Assembly (NCBI GenBank): GCA_030446745.1
Contig: JAUJMS010000002.1
Coordinates: 124,001-188,000, forward strand
Origin: Egibacteraceae bacterium
Lineage (GTDB): Bacteria > Actinomycetota > Nitriliruptoria > Euzebyales > Egibacteraceae
Direction of reading: 5' to 3'
Length of the DNA: 64,000 nucleotides
A model generated the notes under the pieces. It ran no database searches. It was given only the letters and a program-made list of their open reading frames with translations, and was not told the DNA's origin. Below, one piece after another: positions 20,414-29,415 of the stretch. The translations under genes and the position numbers were made by a program. Numbering within the stretch: position 1 is the first letter of the stretch; each line of letters starts with the position of its first letter.

Positions 20414-21835
20414 TCAGCCTTTTTCTTCGGCGCCGTTCAAGGGCGCGTCGAGGCTCGCGCGCAGGCGTTGCAGCTGCGCGGCGACCCGGTCCGGCGCCGG
20501 GCCGAAGACGGCATCGCGTCGGCCGACCGCCGCGCCGACGTCGACCAGTCCGCCCAGGTCCGCGCCGGCGAGATCGGGCAGCGCTGCGACCAGCTCCTCG
20601 GCGGCGAGGTCGCCGAGGTCGACGCCGCGCTGCTCACAGCTCGCGACCAGCGCCCCCACGCGCTCGTGCGCGTCGCGGAAGGCGACGCCCCGCCGGACGA
20701 GCTCCTCGGCCAGGTCGGTCGCCAGCGCGAAGCCACCGCCGGCGGCCGCGGCCAGCCGCTCGCGGTCGAAGCGCAGCGACGCGACCATCCCCGCGACGGC
20801 GGGCAGGACCAGCGCCAGGGTGTCGACGGCGTCGAACACCGGCTGTTTGTCCTCCTGCAGGTCGCGGTTGTACGTCAGGGGCAGGCCCTTGAGGGTGACG
20901 AGCAGCGCGACGAGGTCCCCGACCAGGCGCCCCGTCTTGCCGCGCACGAGCTCGGCCACGTCCGGATTGCGCTTCTGCGGCATGATCGACGACCCCGTCG
21001 AGAACGCGTCGTCGACGCGCACCCAACCGAACTCGACGCTGCTGAAGACCACGATCTCCTCGCCGAGGCGCGACAGGTGCACCCCGAGCAGCGCCGCCGC
21101 GGCGAGGAACTCGACGGCGAAGTCCCGGTCGGCGACGGCGTCCATGGAGTTCGCGGCCACGCCGGTGAACCCGAGCGCGGCGGCATACGCGCCAGGGTCG
21201 GTTCCCAAGGTGTTGCCGGCGAGCGCGCCAGCCCCGAGCGTCGAGCCCGCGAGCAGGCGCCGGCGCCCGTCGACCAGGCGCCCGACGTCGCGGTCGAGCG
21301 CCCAGGCGTGGGCGAGCAAGGCGTGCGCGAGGGTGACCGGCTGCGCGCGCTGGAGGTGGGTGTAGCCGGGCGCGACGCAGTCGCCGACTTCGGCGGCCTT
21401 GTCGGCCAACGCCCGCTGGACCGCGCGGACCCCCGCGGCGGTCGCGGCGATCGCGTCACGCAGGTACAGCCGCAGGTCCGACGCGATCTGGTCGTTGCGG
21501 CTGCGGCCGGCGCGCAGCCGTCCGGCCACGGGGCCGCACAGCTCGAGCAGCCGGCGCTCGACGGCGCCGTGGAGGTCCTCGTCGTCGTCGAGGAACACGA
21601 ACGCGCCGGATGCGAGCTCCGCGGCGACGCTGCCGAGCCCTTCGAGGATGGCGCGAAGCGCCGCCGCGTCGAGCACGCCGAGGCGGTGCAGCTGGCCGGC
21701 GTGCGCCCGGGAGCCGGCGATGTCGTAGGGCCACAGTCGCACGTCGACGTCGACGCTGCGCCCGAGCGCCGCGGCCGCCGCGGCGGGCGCCTCGGCGAAG
21801 CGCCCGCCCCACAACTGCCCCCGCGGCGCCGTCAT
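20414..21835 (-). CDS. argH: Argininosuccinate lyase
   Basis: ArgH catalyses the last step of arginine synthesis, argininosuccinate to arginine plus fumarate. The 473-residue length is typical. The fumarase/aspartase signature GSSIMPQKRNPD is intact, as are the N-terminal LWGGRFAE and the TAEN-like region around GRLRAGRSRNDQIASDLRLY. The ATG at 21835 overlaps the stop of the LytR_C gene (ATGA). argG and argF lie about 1.5 kb upstream, separated from argH by the SCO6745-family gene on the other strand and the LytR_C gene. The usual compact argGH pair is therefore split. Confidence 0.97.
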   Translation of the reverse strand: MTAPRGQLWGGRFAEAPAAAAAALGRSVDVDVRLWPYDIAGSRAHAGQLHRLGVLDAAALRAILEGLGSVAAELASGAFVFLDDDEDLHGAVERRLLELCGPVAGRLRAGRSRNDQIASDLRLYLRDAIAATAAGVRAVQRALADKAAEVGDCVAPGYTHLQRAQPVTLAHALLAHAWALDRDVGRLVDGRRRLLAGSTLGAGALAGNTLGTDPGAYAAALGFTGVAANSMDAVADRDFAVEFLAAAALLGVHLSRLGEEIVVFSSVEFGWVRVDDAFSTGSSIMPQKRNPDVAELVRGKTGRLVGDLVALLVTLKGLPLTYNRDLQEDKQPVFDAVDTLALVLPAVAGMVASLRFDRERLAAAAGGGFALATDLAEELVRRGVAFRDAHERVGALVASCEQRGVDLGDLAAEELVAALPDLAGADLGGLVDVGAAVGRRDAVFGPAPDRVAAQLQRLRASLDAPLNGAEEKG

Positions 21836-22428
21836 CGGTCCCAGTCGGGCGCCACGAGGACGTGCAGGTCGACGCTGTCGGACAGGGTCGTGTTGCGGTC
21901 GACGGCCACGACGCGCGGCTCGCGGACCCGCAGGGCGCGCGCCTCCGGCCGGTTGCCCGGCGTCGCGAGCACCGTCGTGACGAAGGGGTCCAACTGCGAC
22001 GGGTTGGTCGCGACGACGTCGTAGCCCAGTTCGGTGAGCGCCGCCACGGCGTCCTGCGTGCGTTGCGGCCCACCGCCGGCGTCGAGCACCTGCACCGTCG
22101 TGGTCGCGGGGACACGCGCCGCACCGAGGATCGCCTCGGTGTTGCGCTCGACCGGCTCCTCGGTCGACTCCTCGGTCGACTCCTCGGCGCGCTGGCGCTG
22201 CCTGCGGCGGCCGCGGTCGCGTCCGCGCGGCCGCTCCCTGGCGTCGCCGTCGTCGGGCGCCGCCGTCTCGGATCCGCCCGCGGCGAGGTCCGTCGGGTCA
22301 GGCGAGCGGTCCGGCTGCAGCGACAACAGCAGGCCGACGACCAGCGCGGCGATCAACGATCCGCCGAACAGCGCCCGCCACGCCACCCGCAGCGGGCTGG
22401 GCCCGGGCCGTCGTGAAGGCGAGGACAT
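21832..22428 (-). CDS. LytR C-terminal-domain membrane protein
   Basis: The 198-residue product has one N-terminal transmembrane helix (about 15-40) and a charged linker with a small duplicated EESTEESTEE segment. A C-terminal LytR_C-type domain (PF13399-like: VQVLDAGGGPQRTQDAVAAL...PSQLDPFVTTVLATPG) faces outside. In Actinobacteria such domains occur in, or beside, LytR-CpsA-Psr wall-polymer ligases, but no catalytic LCP domain is present here. The ATG at 22428 is clean, and the gene overlaps argH by 4 bases, so it leads a two-gene unit with argH. A role in the cell envelope is inferred. Confidence 0.75.
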   Translation of the reverse strand: MSSPSRRPGPSPLRVAWRALFGGSLIAALVVGLLLSLQPDRSPDPTDLAAGGSETAAPDDGDARERPRGRDRGRRRQRQRAEESTEESTEEPVERNTEAILGAARVPATTTVQVLDAGGGPQRTQDAVAALTELGYDVVATNPSQLDPFVTTVLATPGNRPEARALRVREPRVVAVDRNTTLSDSVDLHVLVAPDWDR

Positions 22429-22554
22429 GGCGCAAGCCTGCCAGGTGCGGCGGTCGGGGCGCCACGGGCACCGCGAGCTGCCGCACCACGCGGTCCCGTG
22501 TCCGCGGCGCGTCGCCTAGCATCCGGCGCCGCCACCGTCGCTCAGGAGCCCGCC

Positions 22555-23294
22555 GTGGAGCTTTCCGCCACCGTCGCCGCCGTCAAGGACGCCGTGTCAG
22601 GCCTGGGTGGGGCGTTCATGACCTCCAAGCGCACCTTCGCCGTCGGCGAGGAGCTCGGAGTGCCGGGCTGGGACTTCTACGTCACCGGTCGTGGCGGCGT
22701 CCTGGGCGCCGTCGACGCCGACGTCGTCGCCGCCGCGTTCGTGTACTTCCCGCGCGCATGGGTGCGCGAGCACTGGGAGCGCGCGACGGCGGTCGTGCCG
22801 CCGTCGGAGGGCGCGCCGCTACGCCGCCGCGTGCGCGTCGTGGGGGGCCTACCGCCTCGGCGGCTTCGACGGGGCGGCGCGCCTGGCCGAGCTGGCCGCG
22901 CGCGTCGCCGACGCCGCGGACGCGGCGGGGTCGCCGCTGTTCGCCGGCTGGCGGGCGCTGCCCCGCCCCGACGCTCCGGCCGAGCGCGCCGCCCATCTGC
23001 TCAACGTCTTGCGCGAGCACCGCGGCGGCTGTCACGCCGTCGCGGTGCTCGCCGCCGGCCTCACCCCGCTCGAGGCGATCGTGTCGGGTCCCTACGGCCC
23101 GGGCAACGCCACCTTCTTCGGCTGGCCCGAACCGTATCCCGACCCCGCGCCACTGGCCGCCGCTCACGCGGACGCCGAGGCGACCACCGACCGGCTCGCC
23201 GCCCCCGCCTACGCCACCCTCTCGGCCGACGAGCGGGCCGAGGCTGGTCGAGCTGCTCACCGCGGCCGGCGCCGCCGCGTTCCCGCCCCGCTGA
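22555..23294 (+). CDS. SCO6745-family protein (two frame breaks)
   Basis: This looks like the actinobacterial SCO6745 family, whose biochemical function is not established. Matching segments are TFAVGEELGVPGWDFYVTGRGGVLG, AHLLNVLREHRGGCHAVAVLAAGLTPLEAIV and the C-terminal LVELLTAAGAAAFPPR. The GTG at 22555 has CAGGAG 6 bases upstream. The protein is spread over three frames, with breaks near 22805-22830 and 23240-23250. One surplus base at each explains the pattern and gives about 245 residues. Given the same pattern in essential genes nearby, I read it as an intact gene with base errors, though true decay cannot be excluded. It sits alone on the plus strand between argG and the argH unit. 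Confidence 0.65.
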
Positions 23295-23313
23295 CCCGGC
23301 TCGGATCAGCGGC

Positions 23314-23333
23314 CGGCCGCGGCTCGGCGGCCG
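23314..23333. terminator. Candidate bidirectional hairpin between convergent genes
   Basis: A perfect 7-bp GC stem (CGGCCGC/GCGGCCG) with a GGCTCG loop sits in the 39-base gap between the convergent SCO6745-family gene and argG, touching the argG stop. It lacks T-runs on either side. The position suits a shared terminator; the fold alone is weak evidence. Confidence 0.4.
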
Positions 23334-24535
23334 TCACAGGTCGCCTTGCCGGCGGGCCCACACCCGCGTCGGCAGTCCCCACAGCTTCACGAACCCCTCG
23401 GCCTGGGTGTGGTCGAAACGGTCGGCGGCGTCGTAGGTCGCCAGGTCGTGGTCGTACAGCCCGACGGGGCTGCGCCGGCCGGCGACCCAGGCCGACCCCT
23501 TGAACAGGGCCATGCGGACCTCGCCGGACACCGGCGCCTGCGACGCGGCGACGAAGGCGTCGAGCGCCGTCTTCAGCGGCGAGTACCACAGCCCGTTGTA
23601 GACGAGCTGGGCGTAGCGTCCCTCCAGCCCCCGCTTCTCGGCGGCGAGCTCCTGCTCGAGGCACAAATCCTCGAGGTCGCGATGCGCGGTCAGGATCGTG
23701 ACCGCCCCGGGGCACTCGTAGATCTCGCGGCTCTTGATGCCGACGAGGCGGTCCTCGACGAGGTCGATGCGCCCCACGCCGTGCGCGCCGGCGCGGCGGT
23801 CGACCTCGGCCACGAGCGCCGCCAGCTCCAGCGCCGTCCCGTCCACCGCGACGGGGCGCCCGCGCTCGAAGCGCAGCGTGAGCTCCTCGACCTCGTCGGG
23901 CGTGTCCGCCAGCGCGGCGGACCGCTCGAAGACCTCCTCGGGCGGCGCCGCCCACGGGTCCTCGAGGATGCCGCACTCGGCGGTGCGCCCCACAGGTTCT
24001 CGTCGATGGAGTACGGCGACCCCTTCTTGACGGGGATCGGGATGTCGCGCTCGGCGGCCCACGCGATGGCGGCGTCGCGCGACAGGCCCCACTCGCGGAT
24101 CGGGGCCTCGACGACCAGCGTCGGGGCGATCGCCATGGCGGTCACCTCGAAGCGGACCTGGTCGTTGCCCTTGCCGGTGCAGCCGTGCGCGATCGCGGTG
24201 GCGCCGGTCTCGGCCGCCACGCGGACGAGGTGGCGGGTGATCAGCGGACGCGACAGCGCCGACACCAGCGGGTACTTGCCCATGTACAGCGCGTTCGCCG
24301 CGATCGCGGGGGCGACGAAGTCGTGCGCGAACTCGTCGCGGGCGTCGACGACGACGGCGTCGACGGCGCCGCAGTCGAGCGCCCGCTGGCGCACGCGGTC
24401 CAGCTCACCAGGCGCGGCCTGGCCGACGTCGATCGCGCACGCGACGACGTCGTAGCCCTTGTGCTCGGCCAGCCACCCGATCGCGACGGACGTGTCGAGG
24501 CCGCCGGAGTAGGCGAGGACCAACGGTTGCGGCAT
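23334..24535 (-). CDS. argG: Argininosuccinate synthase (frame broken near 23988-23991)
   Basis: ArgG joins citrulline and aspartate with ATP. The N-terminal ATP-binding [15 protein letters not shown] and the [14 protein letters not shown] motif lie in one frame. The C-terminal part from [19 protein letters not shown] onward lies in another. The junction falls inside the conserved SIDENLWGR...ECG stretch at a run of G's (plus strand CCCC near 23988). One missing base restores a 400-residue protein, the normal size. The gene lies 10 bases after argF. Both halves retain all conserved blocks, so I treat it as functional with a sequence error. Confidence 0.93.
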
Positions 24536-24545
24536 GCCGGCCGCG

Positions 24546-25460
24546 TTACGCGAGCAGGAACAGCAGCAGCGCCTTCTGGCTGTGCAGGCGGTTCTCGGCC
24601 TGCGTGAAGACCACGCTTTGCTGTCCGTCGATGACGTCGGCGGCGATCTCCTCCCCGCGGTGGGCGGGCAGGCAGTGCATGACGAGCGCGTCGGGGCGGG
24701 CGACCTGGAGGATGCCCGCGTCGACGCGGTAGCGCTCGAACCGCGCGACGCGCTCGTCGCGCTGCGCCTCCTGGCCCATCGACGTCCACACGTCGGTGTA
24801 GACGACGTCGGCGTTGGCGGCCGCGGCGTGCGGGTCGTCGGTGACGGTGATGGTCGCGCCGGTGCGCCGGGCGACCGCCGACGCCGCCGCGACGACGTCG
24901 GGCAGCGGCTCGTGACCGGCAGGGCAGCCGACCGCCAGGTGCATCCCGGTCATCGCGCCGGCCTCGATCAGGCTGTGCGTGACGTTGTTGCCGTCTCCGA
25001 GGTAGGCCAGGCGCAGCCCCGCGAGCCGACCCTTGTACTCGCGGATGGTCTGCAGGTCGGCCAGCGCCTGGCAGGGGTGGCTGACGTCGCTCAGCGCGTT
25101 GACGACCGGGATGCTGCCCGCGGAGGCCAGCGCGTCGAGGCGCGACTGCGCGAAGGTGCGCACGACGACCGCGTGCAGGTAGCGGCTGAGCACGCGAGCG
25201 GTGTCTTCGATGGTTTCCCCGCGTCCGAGCTGCAGCTCGCCGGCGTTGAGCACGACCGCCGCGGCGCCGAGCTCGGTGATGCCGACCTCGAACGACACGC
25301 GTGTCCGCGTCGACGGCTTCTCGAAGATCATGCCGATCGACCGGCCGGCGAGGTCGTCGCGCGCGCCGCGGGTGGCCTTCAGCTCGTCGGCGAGGTCGAG
25401 GACCTTGCCGAGCTCCTCGATCGACAGCGACGCGACGGTGAGGTAGTCGCGCTTCGTCAC
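24546..25460 (-). CDS. argF: Ornithine carbamoyltransferase
   Basis: This enzyme makes citrulline from ornithine and carbamoyl phosphate, which carAB in this window also supplies. The 304-residue product has the carbamoyl-phosphate motif [13 protein letters not shown] and the ornithine-site signature [10 protein letters not shown]. The GTG start at 25460 overlaps the stop of the response-regulator gene (GTGA). Normal actinobacterial neighbours argC, argJ, argB, argD and argR are not in the window; only argF, argG and argH remain here. Confidence 0.96.
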   Translation of the reverse strand: MTKRDYLTVASLSIEELGKVLDLADELKATRGARDDLAGRSIGMIFEKPSTRTRVSFEVGITELGAAAVVLNAGELQLGRGETIEDTARVLSRYLHAVVVRTFAQSRLDALASAGSIPVVNALSDVSHPCQALADLQTIREYKGRLAGLRLAYLGDGNNVTHSLIEAGAMTGMHLAVGCPAGHEPLPDVVAAASAVARRTGATITVTDDPHAAAANADVVYTDVWTSMGQEAQRDERVARFERYRVDAGILQVARPDALVMHCLPAHRGEEIAADVIDGQQSVVFTQAENRLHSQKALLLFLLA

Positions 25461-25852
25461 GACGTGGCTCCCTGCTCGCCGCCGGCGACCTCGCGGATGC
25501 GGGCGACGAAGTCGTCGAGGTCGAACGGCTTGTCGAACACGTTGCGCGGGCCGAGCCGCTGGCGCACCTCCTGCGCCGCCTGCGGCTTGCCGGTGACGAC
25601 GATGACCGGCACGCCGGCGTGGTCGCGTTCGAGCTCGTCGAGCACCCGCAGGCCGCCGACGTCGGGCATCATGATGTCGAGCACGAGCGCGGCTGGGCGC
25701 ACCATCCGCAGTTTCAGCAGCCCCTCGAGCCCGTCGCGCGCGGTCCGCACGTCGAAGCCCTCGGTGGTCAGGATCGTCTCCATGAGGTCGCGGACGCCCT
25801 TGTCGTCCTCGACCACCAGGACCAACGGTCCGCTGCCCTGCGTGTCGCTCAC
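25457..25852 (-). CDS. Single-domain response regulator (CheY-like)
   Basis: The 131-residue receiver has all key residues: acidic pair D16-D17 (VVEDD), phospho-acceptor D59 (LVLDIMMPD), a Thr in VVTGK and Lys108 in DKPF. No DNA-binding or output domain follows, so it must act by protein contact or a phosphorelay. The GTG start is at 25852, 107 bases after pheT, and its stop overlaps argF. The only sensor kinase nearby is the PAS-type gene at 29412-30497 on the far side of pheST. I infer that they form a pair split by pheST. Confidence 0.88.
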   Translation of the reverse strand: MSDTQGSGPLVLVVEDDKGVRDLMETILTTEGFDVRTARDGLEGLLKLRMVRPAALVLDIMMPDVGGLRVLDELERDHAGVPVIVVTGKPQAAQEVRQRLGPRNVFDKPFDLDDFVARIREVAGGEQGATS

Positions 25853-25959
25853 CGTCTCGCACCTGTTCTGCCGTCGCGTCGTCGGCCGCCAGCGTCGTTG
25901 ATCCTGGCCGCGGGCGCCAACTGGAGGCGGCTCCGCGACGGCGGACCCGCCGGCGGGGG

Positions 25960-28383
25960 TCAGCGCCGCAGGCGGCCGCCGACCCGCCGGACGGCGGCGT
26001 CGATGCGGTCGATGGCCGCGCGCTCGTCGGCGTCGGTGAACGCGCGCCCGGCGTCCTCCAGGCGCAGCCGGTACGCCAGGCTGCGCTGCCCCTCGCCGAG
26101 CTGGGGGCCGCTGAACACGTCGAACAGGCGCAGGTCGGTCAGCTGCGGGCCGGCGCCGTCGCGGACCGCCGCCGCCACGGTCGCGGCGGGCACCGCCGCC
26201 GCGGCGACGACCGCGACGTCGAAGCGCAACGGCGGCAACGACGACGGTGCCGCGGGGCGCGCCGGCCGTACGCCGTCGGCCGTCAACCGGTCCAGGCGCA
26301 GCTCGCCGGCCAGGGTGCGCGCCGGCACCTCGAACGCCGCGGAGACGCGGGGATGCAGCTCGCCGACGACGCCGACGGCGACGTCGCCGCACAGCAGCCG
26401 GGCGGCGCGTCCGGGGTGGTACGGCGGTGCGTCGGTCGGTTCGACGGCCAGCGGCGGCAACCCCAGTGCCCGGCGCACCGTGTCGGCGGCCCCGAGGACG
26501 TCGTAGACGTCGGCGCGGCGCGCCGGGCGGTCGTGGCGGGCGGGCTCGAAGTCGCCCGTCGCGGCGAAGCCGAGCAGCAGCGGCTCGGCCGGCAGCGTGA
26601 CGCCGTCGGGACCGCCGTCGGCGCCCGGCTCGTCGTCGGTCGGCCGCAAGAACGTGTGCGCCGCGCAGAACACCGCGACGTCGTCGAGCTGGCGGTTGAC
26701 GTTGCGGCGCACCACGCCGAGCAGGCCCGGCAGCAGCGTGGTGTGCAGCAGCGACTCCTCGGCGGACAACGGGTTGACGAGGGTGAGCGCGGCACGGCGG
26801 CGGTCGTCGGCTGGCAGGCCGAGGCGGTCGAGGTCCTCGCGCCCGAAGAACGGGAAGGGCAACACCTCGGTCCAGCCCGCGCCGGCAAGGGCGCGGCGCA
26901 CCCGCATGCGGGCCGCGTGCGCCGGCAACCGACCGCCGACCTGCCCGCTGGACGGCACGCGCTCGGGCACGTTGCCGTAGCCCTCCAAGCGCGCGATCTC
27001 CTCGTAGAGGTCCTCCTCGATGCGCAGATCCGGCCGGTACGCCGGCGGGGTGACCGCCATCGCCCCGTCCCCATCGCCCGCGACGTCGCACGCGATCGCG
27101 CGCAGCAGCGCGGTCTGGCGGGCGTCGGGCAGCGCCATGCCGAGGCGCCGGCGCGCGCGGTCGGGGCGCAACCTGATGACGGGGCGCGGCGTGGGCTGCG
27201 GGTAGCTGTCGGTCGCCGCCGTGACGGTTCCGCCGGCGAGCTGCGCGATCAACGCCGCGCAGCGGCCGGCGGCGAGCGGCACCGTCTCGGGCGGCACCTG
27301 CTTCTCCCAGCGCTTCGAGCCCTCCGTGAACAGCCGGTGGCGCCGCGCCGTGCGCAGCACCGTGCGTGCGGTGAAGTTGGCGGTCTCCAGGAACACGTCG
27401 CCGGTGCCGGGGTGGATCTCGCTGGTCTGGCCGCCCATCACCCCGGCAAGCGCCACCGGCCCGGCGGCGTCGGCGATGACGAGGTCGTCGGGGTCGAGCG
27501 CCCGGTCGACGCCGTCGAGTGTCGTCAGCCGCTCACCCGGCCGCGCGGTCCGCACGACGATCGCCGGCCCGGCCAGCAGCGCGACGTCGTAGGCGTGGAT
27601 CGGGTTGCCGACCTCGAGCATCGCGTGGTTCGTCGCGTCGACGACGTTGCTGATCGGCCGCACGCCGGCGGCGGCCAGCCGCCGGCGCAGCCACGCCGGG
27701 GACGGGGCAACGGTGACGCCGCGGATGCGCCGGCCGTCGAAGCGGGGGCAGCGGTCAGGGTCCTCGATGTCGACCGGGACGCCGGTGTCGCCCGACGCCG
27801 GCAGGGGCGGCGCGTCCGGCAGCGTCAGCGCGGCACCGGTGAGTGCGGCGACGTCGCGGGCCACGCCGACGATCGACTGCGCGTAGCCACGGTCGGGGTT
27901 GAGATCCAGCTCGAGCACGGGATCGTCCAGGTCGAGCCACCGCGTCAGGTCGGCGCCGAGCGGGGCGTCGTCGCCGAGCACCCAGATGCCGCTGTGGTCG
28001 TCGCCGACGCCGAGCTCGCGCGCGCTGGCGAGCATGCCGTTTGACATCACGCCACGCAGCGTGCGTCGCCCGATCTCGACGCCGCCGGGAAGCACCGCGC
28101 CGGGGAGCGCCGCGGGCACGCGGTCGCCGACGGCGAAGTTGCGCGCGCCGCAGACGATCTCGTGGCGGTCCCGGCCGTCGTCGACCTCGACCAGCGACAG
28201 CTTGTCGCTGCCGGCAACGGGCTCGATGCGCTCGACGCGGGCGACGACGACGCCGCGCGTGCCGCCGCTGGGCCGGGCGATGGCCTCGACGACGAGCCCG
28301 CCGAGGGTCAGCGTCTCGGCGAGCTGCTCGGCCGTGAGGTCGCAGGCGACGTACTCGGACAGCCAGGACAGCGGGACACGCAC
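25960..28383 (-). CDS. pheT: Phenylalanyl-tRNA synthetase beta subunit
   Basis: PheT is the large, tRNA-binding and editing subunit of the alpha2-beta2 Phe-tRNA synthetase. The 807-residue length is typical. It shows the N-terminal MRVPLSWLSEYV, the EMAP/OB-fold tRNA-binding domain (about 40-150), the B3/B4 editing region (HAMLEVGNPIHAYD), B5, the catalytic-like core, and the C-terminal anticodon-binding FDX-ACB domain (RFDVAVVAAAAVPAATV). The GTG start is at 28383, 15 bases after pheS. Confidence 0.97.
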   Translation of the reverse strand: MRVPLSWLSEYVACDLTAEQLAETLTLGGLVVEAIARPSGGTRGVVVARVERIEPVAGSDKLSLVEVDDGRDRHEIVCGARNFAVGDRVPAALPGAVLPGGVEIGRRTLRGVMSNGMLASARELGVGDDHSGIWVLGDDAPLGADLTRWLDLDDPVLELDLNPDRGYAQSIVGVARDVAALTGAALTLPDAPPLPASGDTGVPVDIEDPDRCPRFDGRRIRGVTVAPSPAWLRRRLAAAGVRPISNVVDATNHAMLEVGNPIHAYDVALLAGPAIVVRTARPGERLTTLDGVDRALDPDDLVIADAAGPVALAGVMGGQTSEIHPGTGDVFLETANFTARTVLRTARRHRLFTEGSKRWEKQVPPETVPLAAGRCAALIAQLAGGTVTAATDSYPQPTPRPVIRLRPDRARRRLGMALPDARQTALLRAIACDVAGDGDGAMAVTPPAYRPDLRIEEDLYEEIARLEGYGNVPERVPSSGQVGGRLPAHAARMRVRRALAGAGWTEVLPFPFFGREDLDRLGLPADDRRRAALTLVNPLSAEESLLHTTLLPGLLGVVRRNVNRQLDDVAVFCAAHTFLRPTDDEPGADGGPDGVTLPAEPLLLGFAATGDFEPARHDRPARRADVYDVLGAADTVRRALGLPPLAVEPTDAPPYHPGRAARLLCGDVAVGVVGELHPRVSAAFEVPARTLAGELRLDRLTADGVRPARPAAPSSLPPLRFDVAVVAAAAVPAATVAAAVRDGAGPQLTDLRLFDVFSGPQLGEGQRSLAYRLRLEDAGRAFTDADERAAIDRIDAAVRRVGGRLRR

Positions 28384-28398
28384 GCGGGCAGGCCTTGG

Positions 28399-29415
28399 TC
28401 AGAAGGCGGTGAGGAACCGCAGGTCGTTGTCGATGAACAGGCGCAGGTCGTCGATGCCGTGGCGCAGCATCGCGACGCGCTCGACGCCCATCCCGAACGC
28501 GAAGCCGCTGACCTGCTCGGGGTCGTAGCCGGCCATGCGCAACACGTTGGGGTGCACCATCCCCGAGCCGAGCAGCTCGACCCAGTCGCCCACGGCTGGC
28601 ACCCACGCGTCGACGTCGGCGGACGGCTCGGTGAACGGGTAGTAGTCGGGGCGCATGCGAATGCGGGTGTCGGCGCCGAACAGCCCGCGGCACAGCTCGG
28701 CCAGCGTCCCGCGCAGGTCGGCGAACGACAGGTCGGCGTCGACGGCCAGGCACTCCATCTGGAAGAACACCGGCAGGTGCGTCGCGTCCGCGGCCTCTTG
28801 GCGGAAGACCCGTCCCGGCACGGCGATGTAGACCGGTGGTGGCTTGGCGAGCATCGTGCGCGTCTGCATCGGCGAGGTGTGGGTGCGCAGCACCAGCGAG
28901 CCCGGCGGGTCACGGGGCGCGAGCGGCTCGACGTAGATCGTGTCGTGCATCCCGCGCGCCGGGTGGTCGGCCGGAATGTTCATCGCTTGGAAGTTGAACC
29001 AGTCGCTCTCGACCTCCGGCCCCTCGACGGCGGTGAAGCCGAGGCCCGCGAGCACGTCGACCATCGCCTCCATCGTCTCGACGATCGGGTGAAGGCTGCC
29101 GCGGCGGGGGGTGCGCGGCGGCAGCGTGACGTCGAGCGCCTCGGCGGCGAGCACGACGCGGTCGCGTTGCGCCTCCAGCGCCGCCCGCCGCTCCGCCTCC
29201 GCCTCGGCGAGCGCGGCGCGCACAGCGTTGACCTGCGCCCCGAGGCTGCGGCGCTGCTCGGGTTCGAGGTCGCCGAGCGAGCGTTGGACAGCCGTCAGGT
29301 CGCCGCGGCGACCGACCAGCTCGGCCTTCGCCGCGTCGAGCGCGTCGAGGGTGTCGGCGGCGGCGTACGCGGCCAGCCCGCGGTCGCGCAAGCCGTCCAG
29401 GTCGGGAGCGGTCAT
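28399..29415 (-). CDS. pheS: Phenylalanyl-tRNA synthetase alpha subunit
   Basis: PheS is the catalytic subunit (class II), 338 residues. An N-terminal coiled coil (about 1-85) is followed by the catalytic core. Motif 2 is around MQTRTMLAKPPPVYIAVPGRVFRQEAADATHLPVF and motif 3 around GFAFGMGVERVAML. The ATG at 29415 overlaps the stop of the sensor kinase gene (ATGA), so pheS is translationally tied to a regulatory gene, which is unusual. Usually trmH or infC-rpmI-rplT genes directly precede pheS in Actinobacteria. Confidence 0.97.
   Translation of the reverse strand: MTAPDLDGLRDRGLAAYAAADTLDALDAAKAELVGRRGDLTAVQRSLGDLEPEQRRSLGAQVNAVRAALAEAEAERRAALEAQRDRVVLAAEALDVTLPPRTPRRGSLHPIVETMEAMVDVLAGLGFTAVEGPEVESDWFNFQAMNIPADHPARGMHDTIYVEPLAPRDPPGSLVLRTHTSPMQTRTMLAKPPPVYIAVPGRVFRQEAADATHLPVFFQMECLAVDADLSFADLRGTLAELCRGLFGADTRIRMRPDYYPFTEPSADVDAWVPAVGDWVELLGSGMVHPNVLRMAGYDPEQVSGFAFGMGVERVAMLRHGIDDLRLFIDNDLRFLTAF

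Noticed and set aside
25946-25963. GC palindrome at the pheT stop as a terminator
   Set aside because: Only about 4 bp can pair with a legal loop, and there is no T-run.
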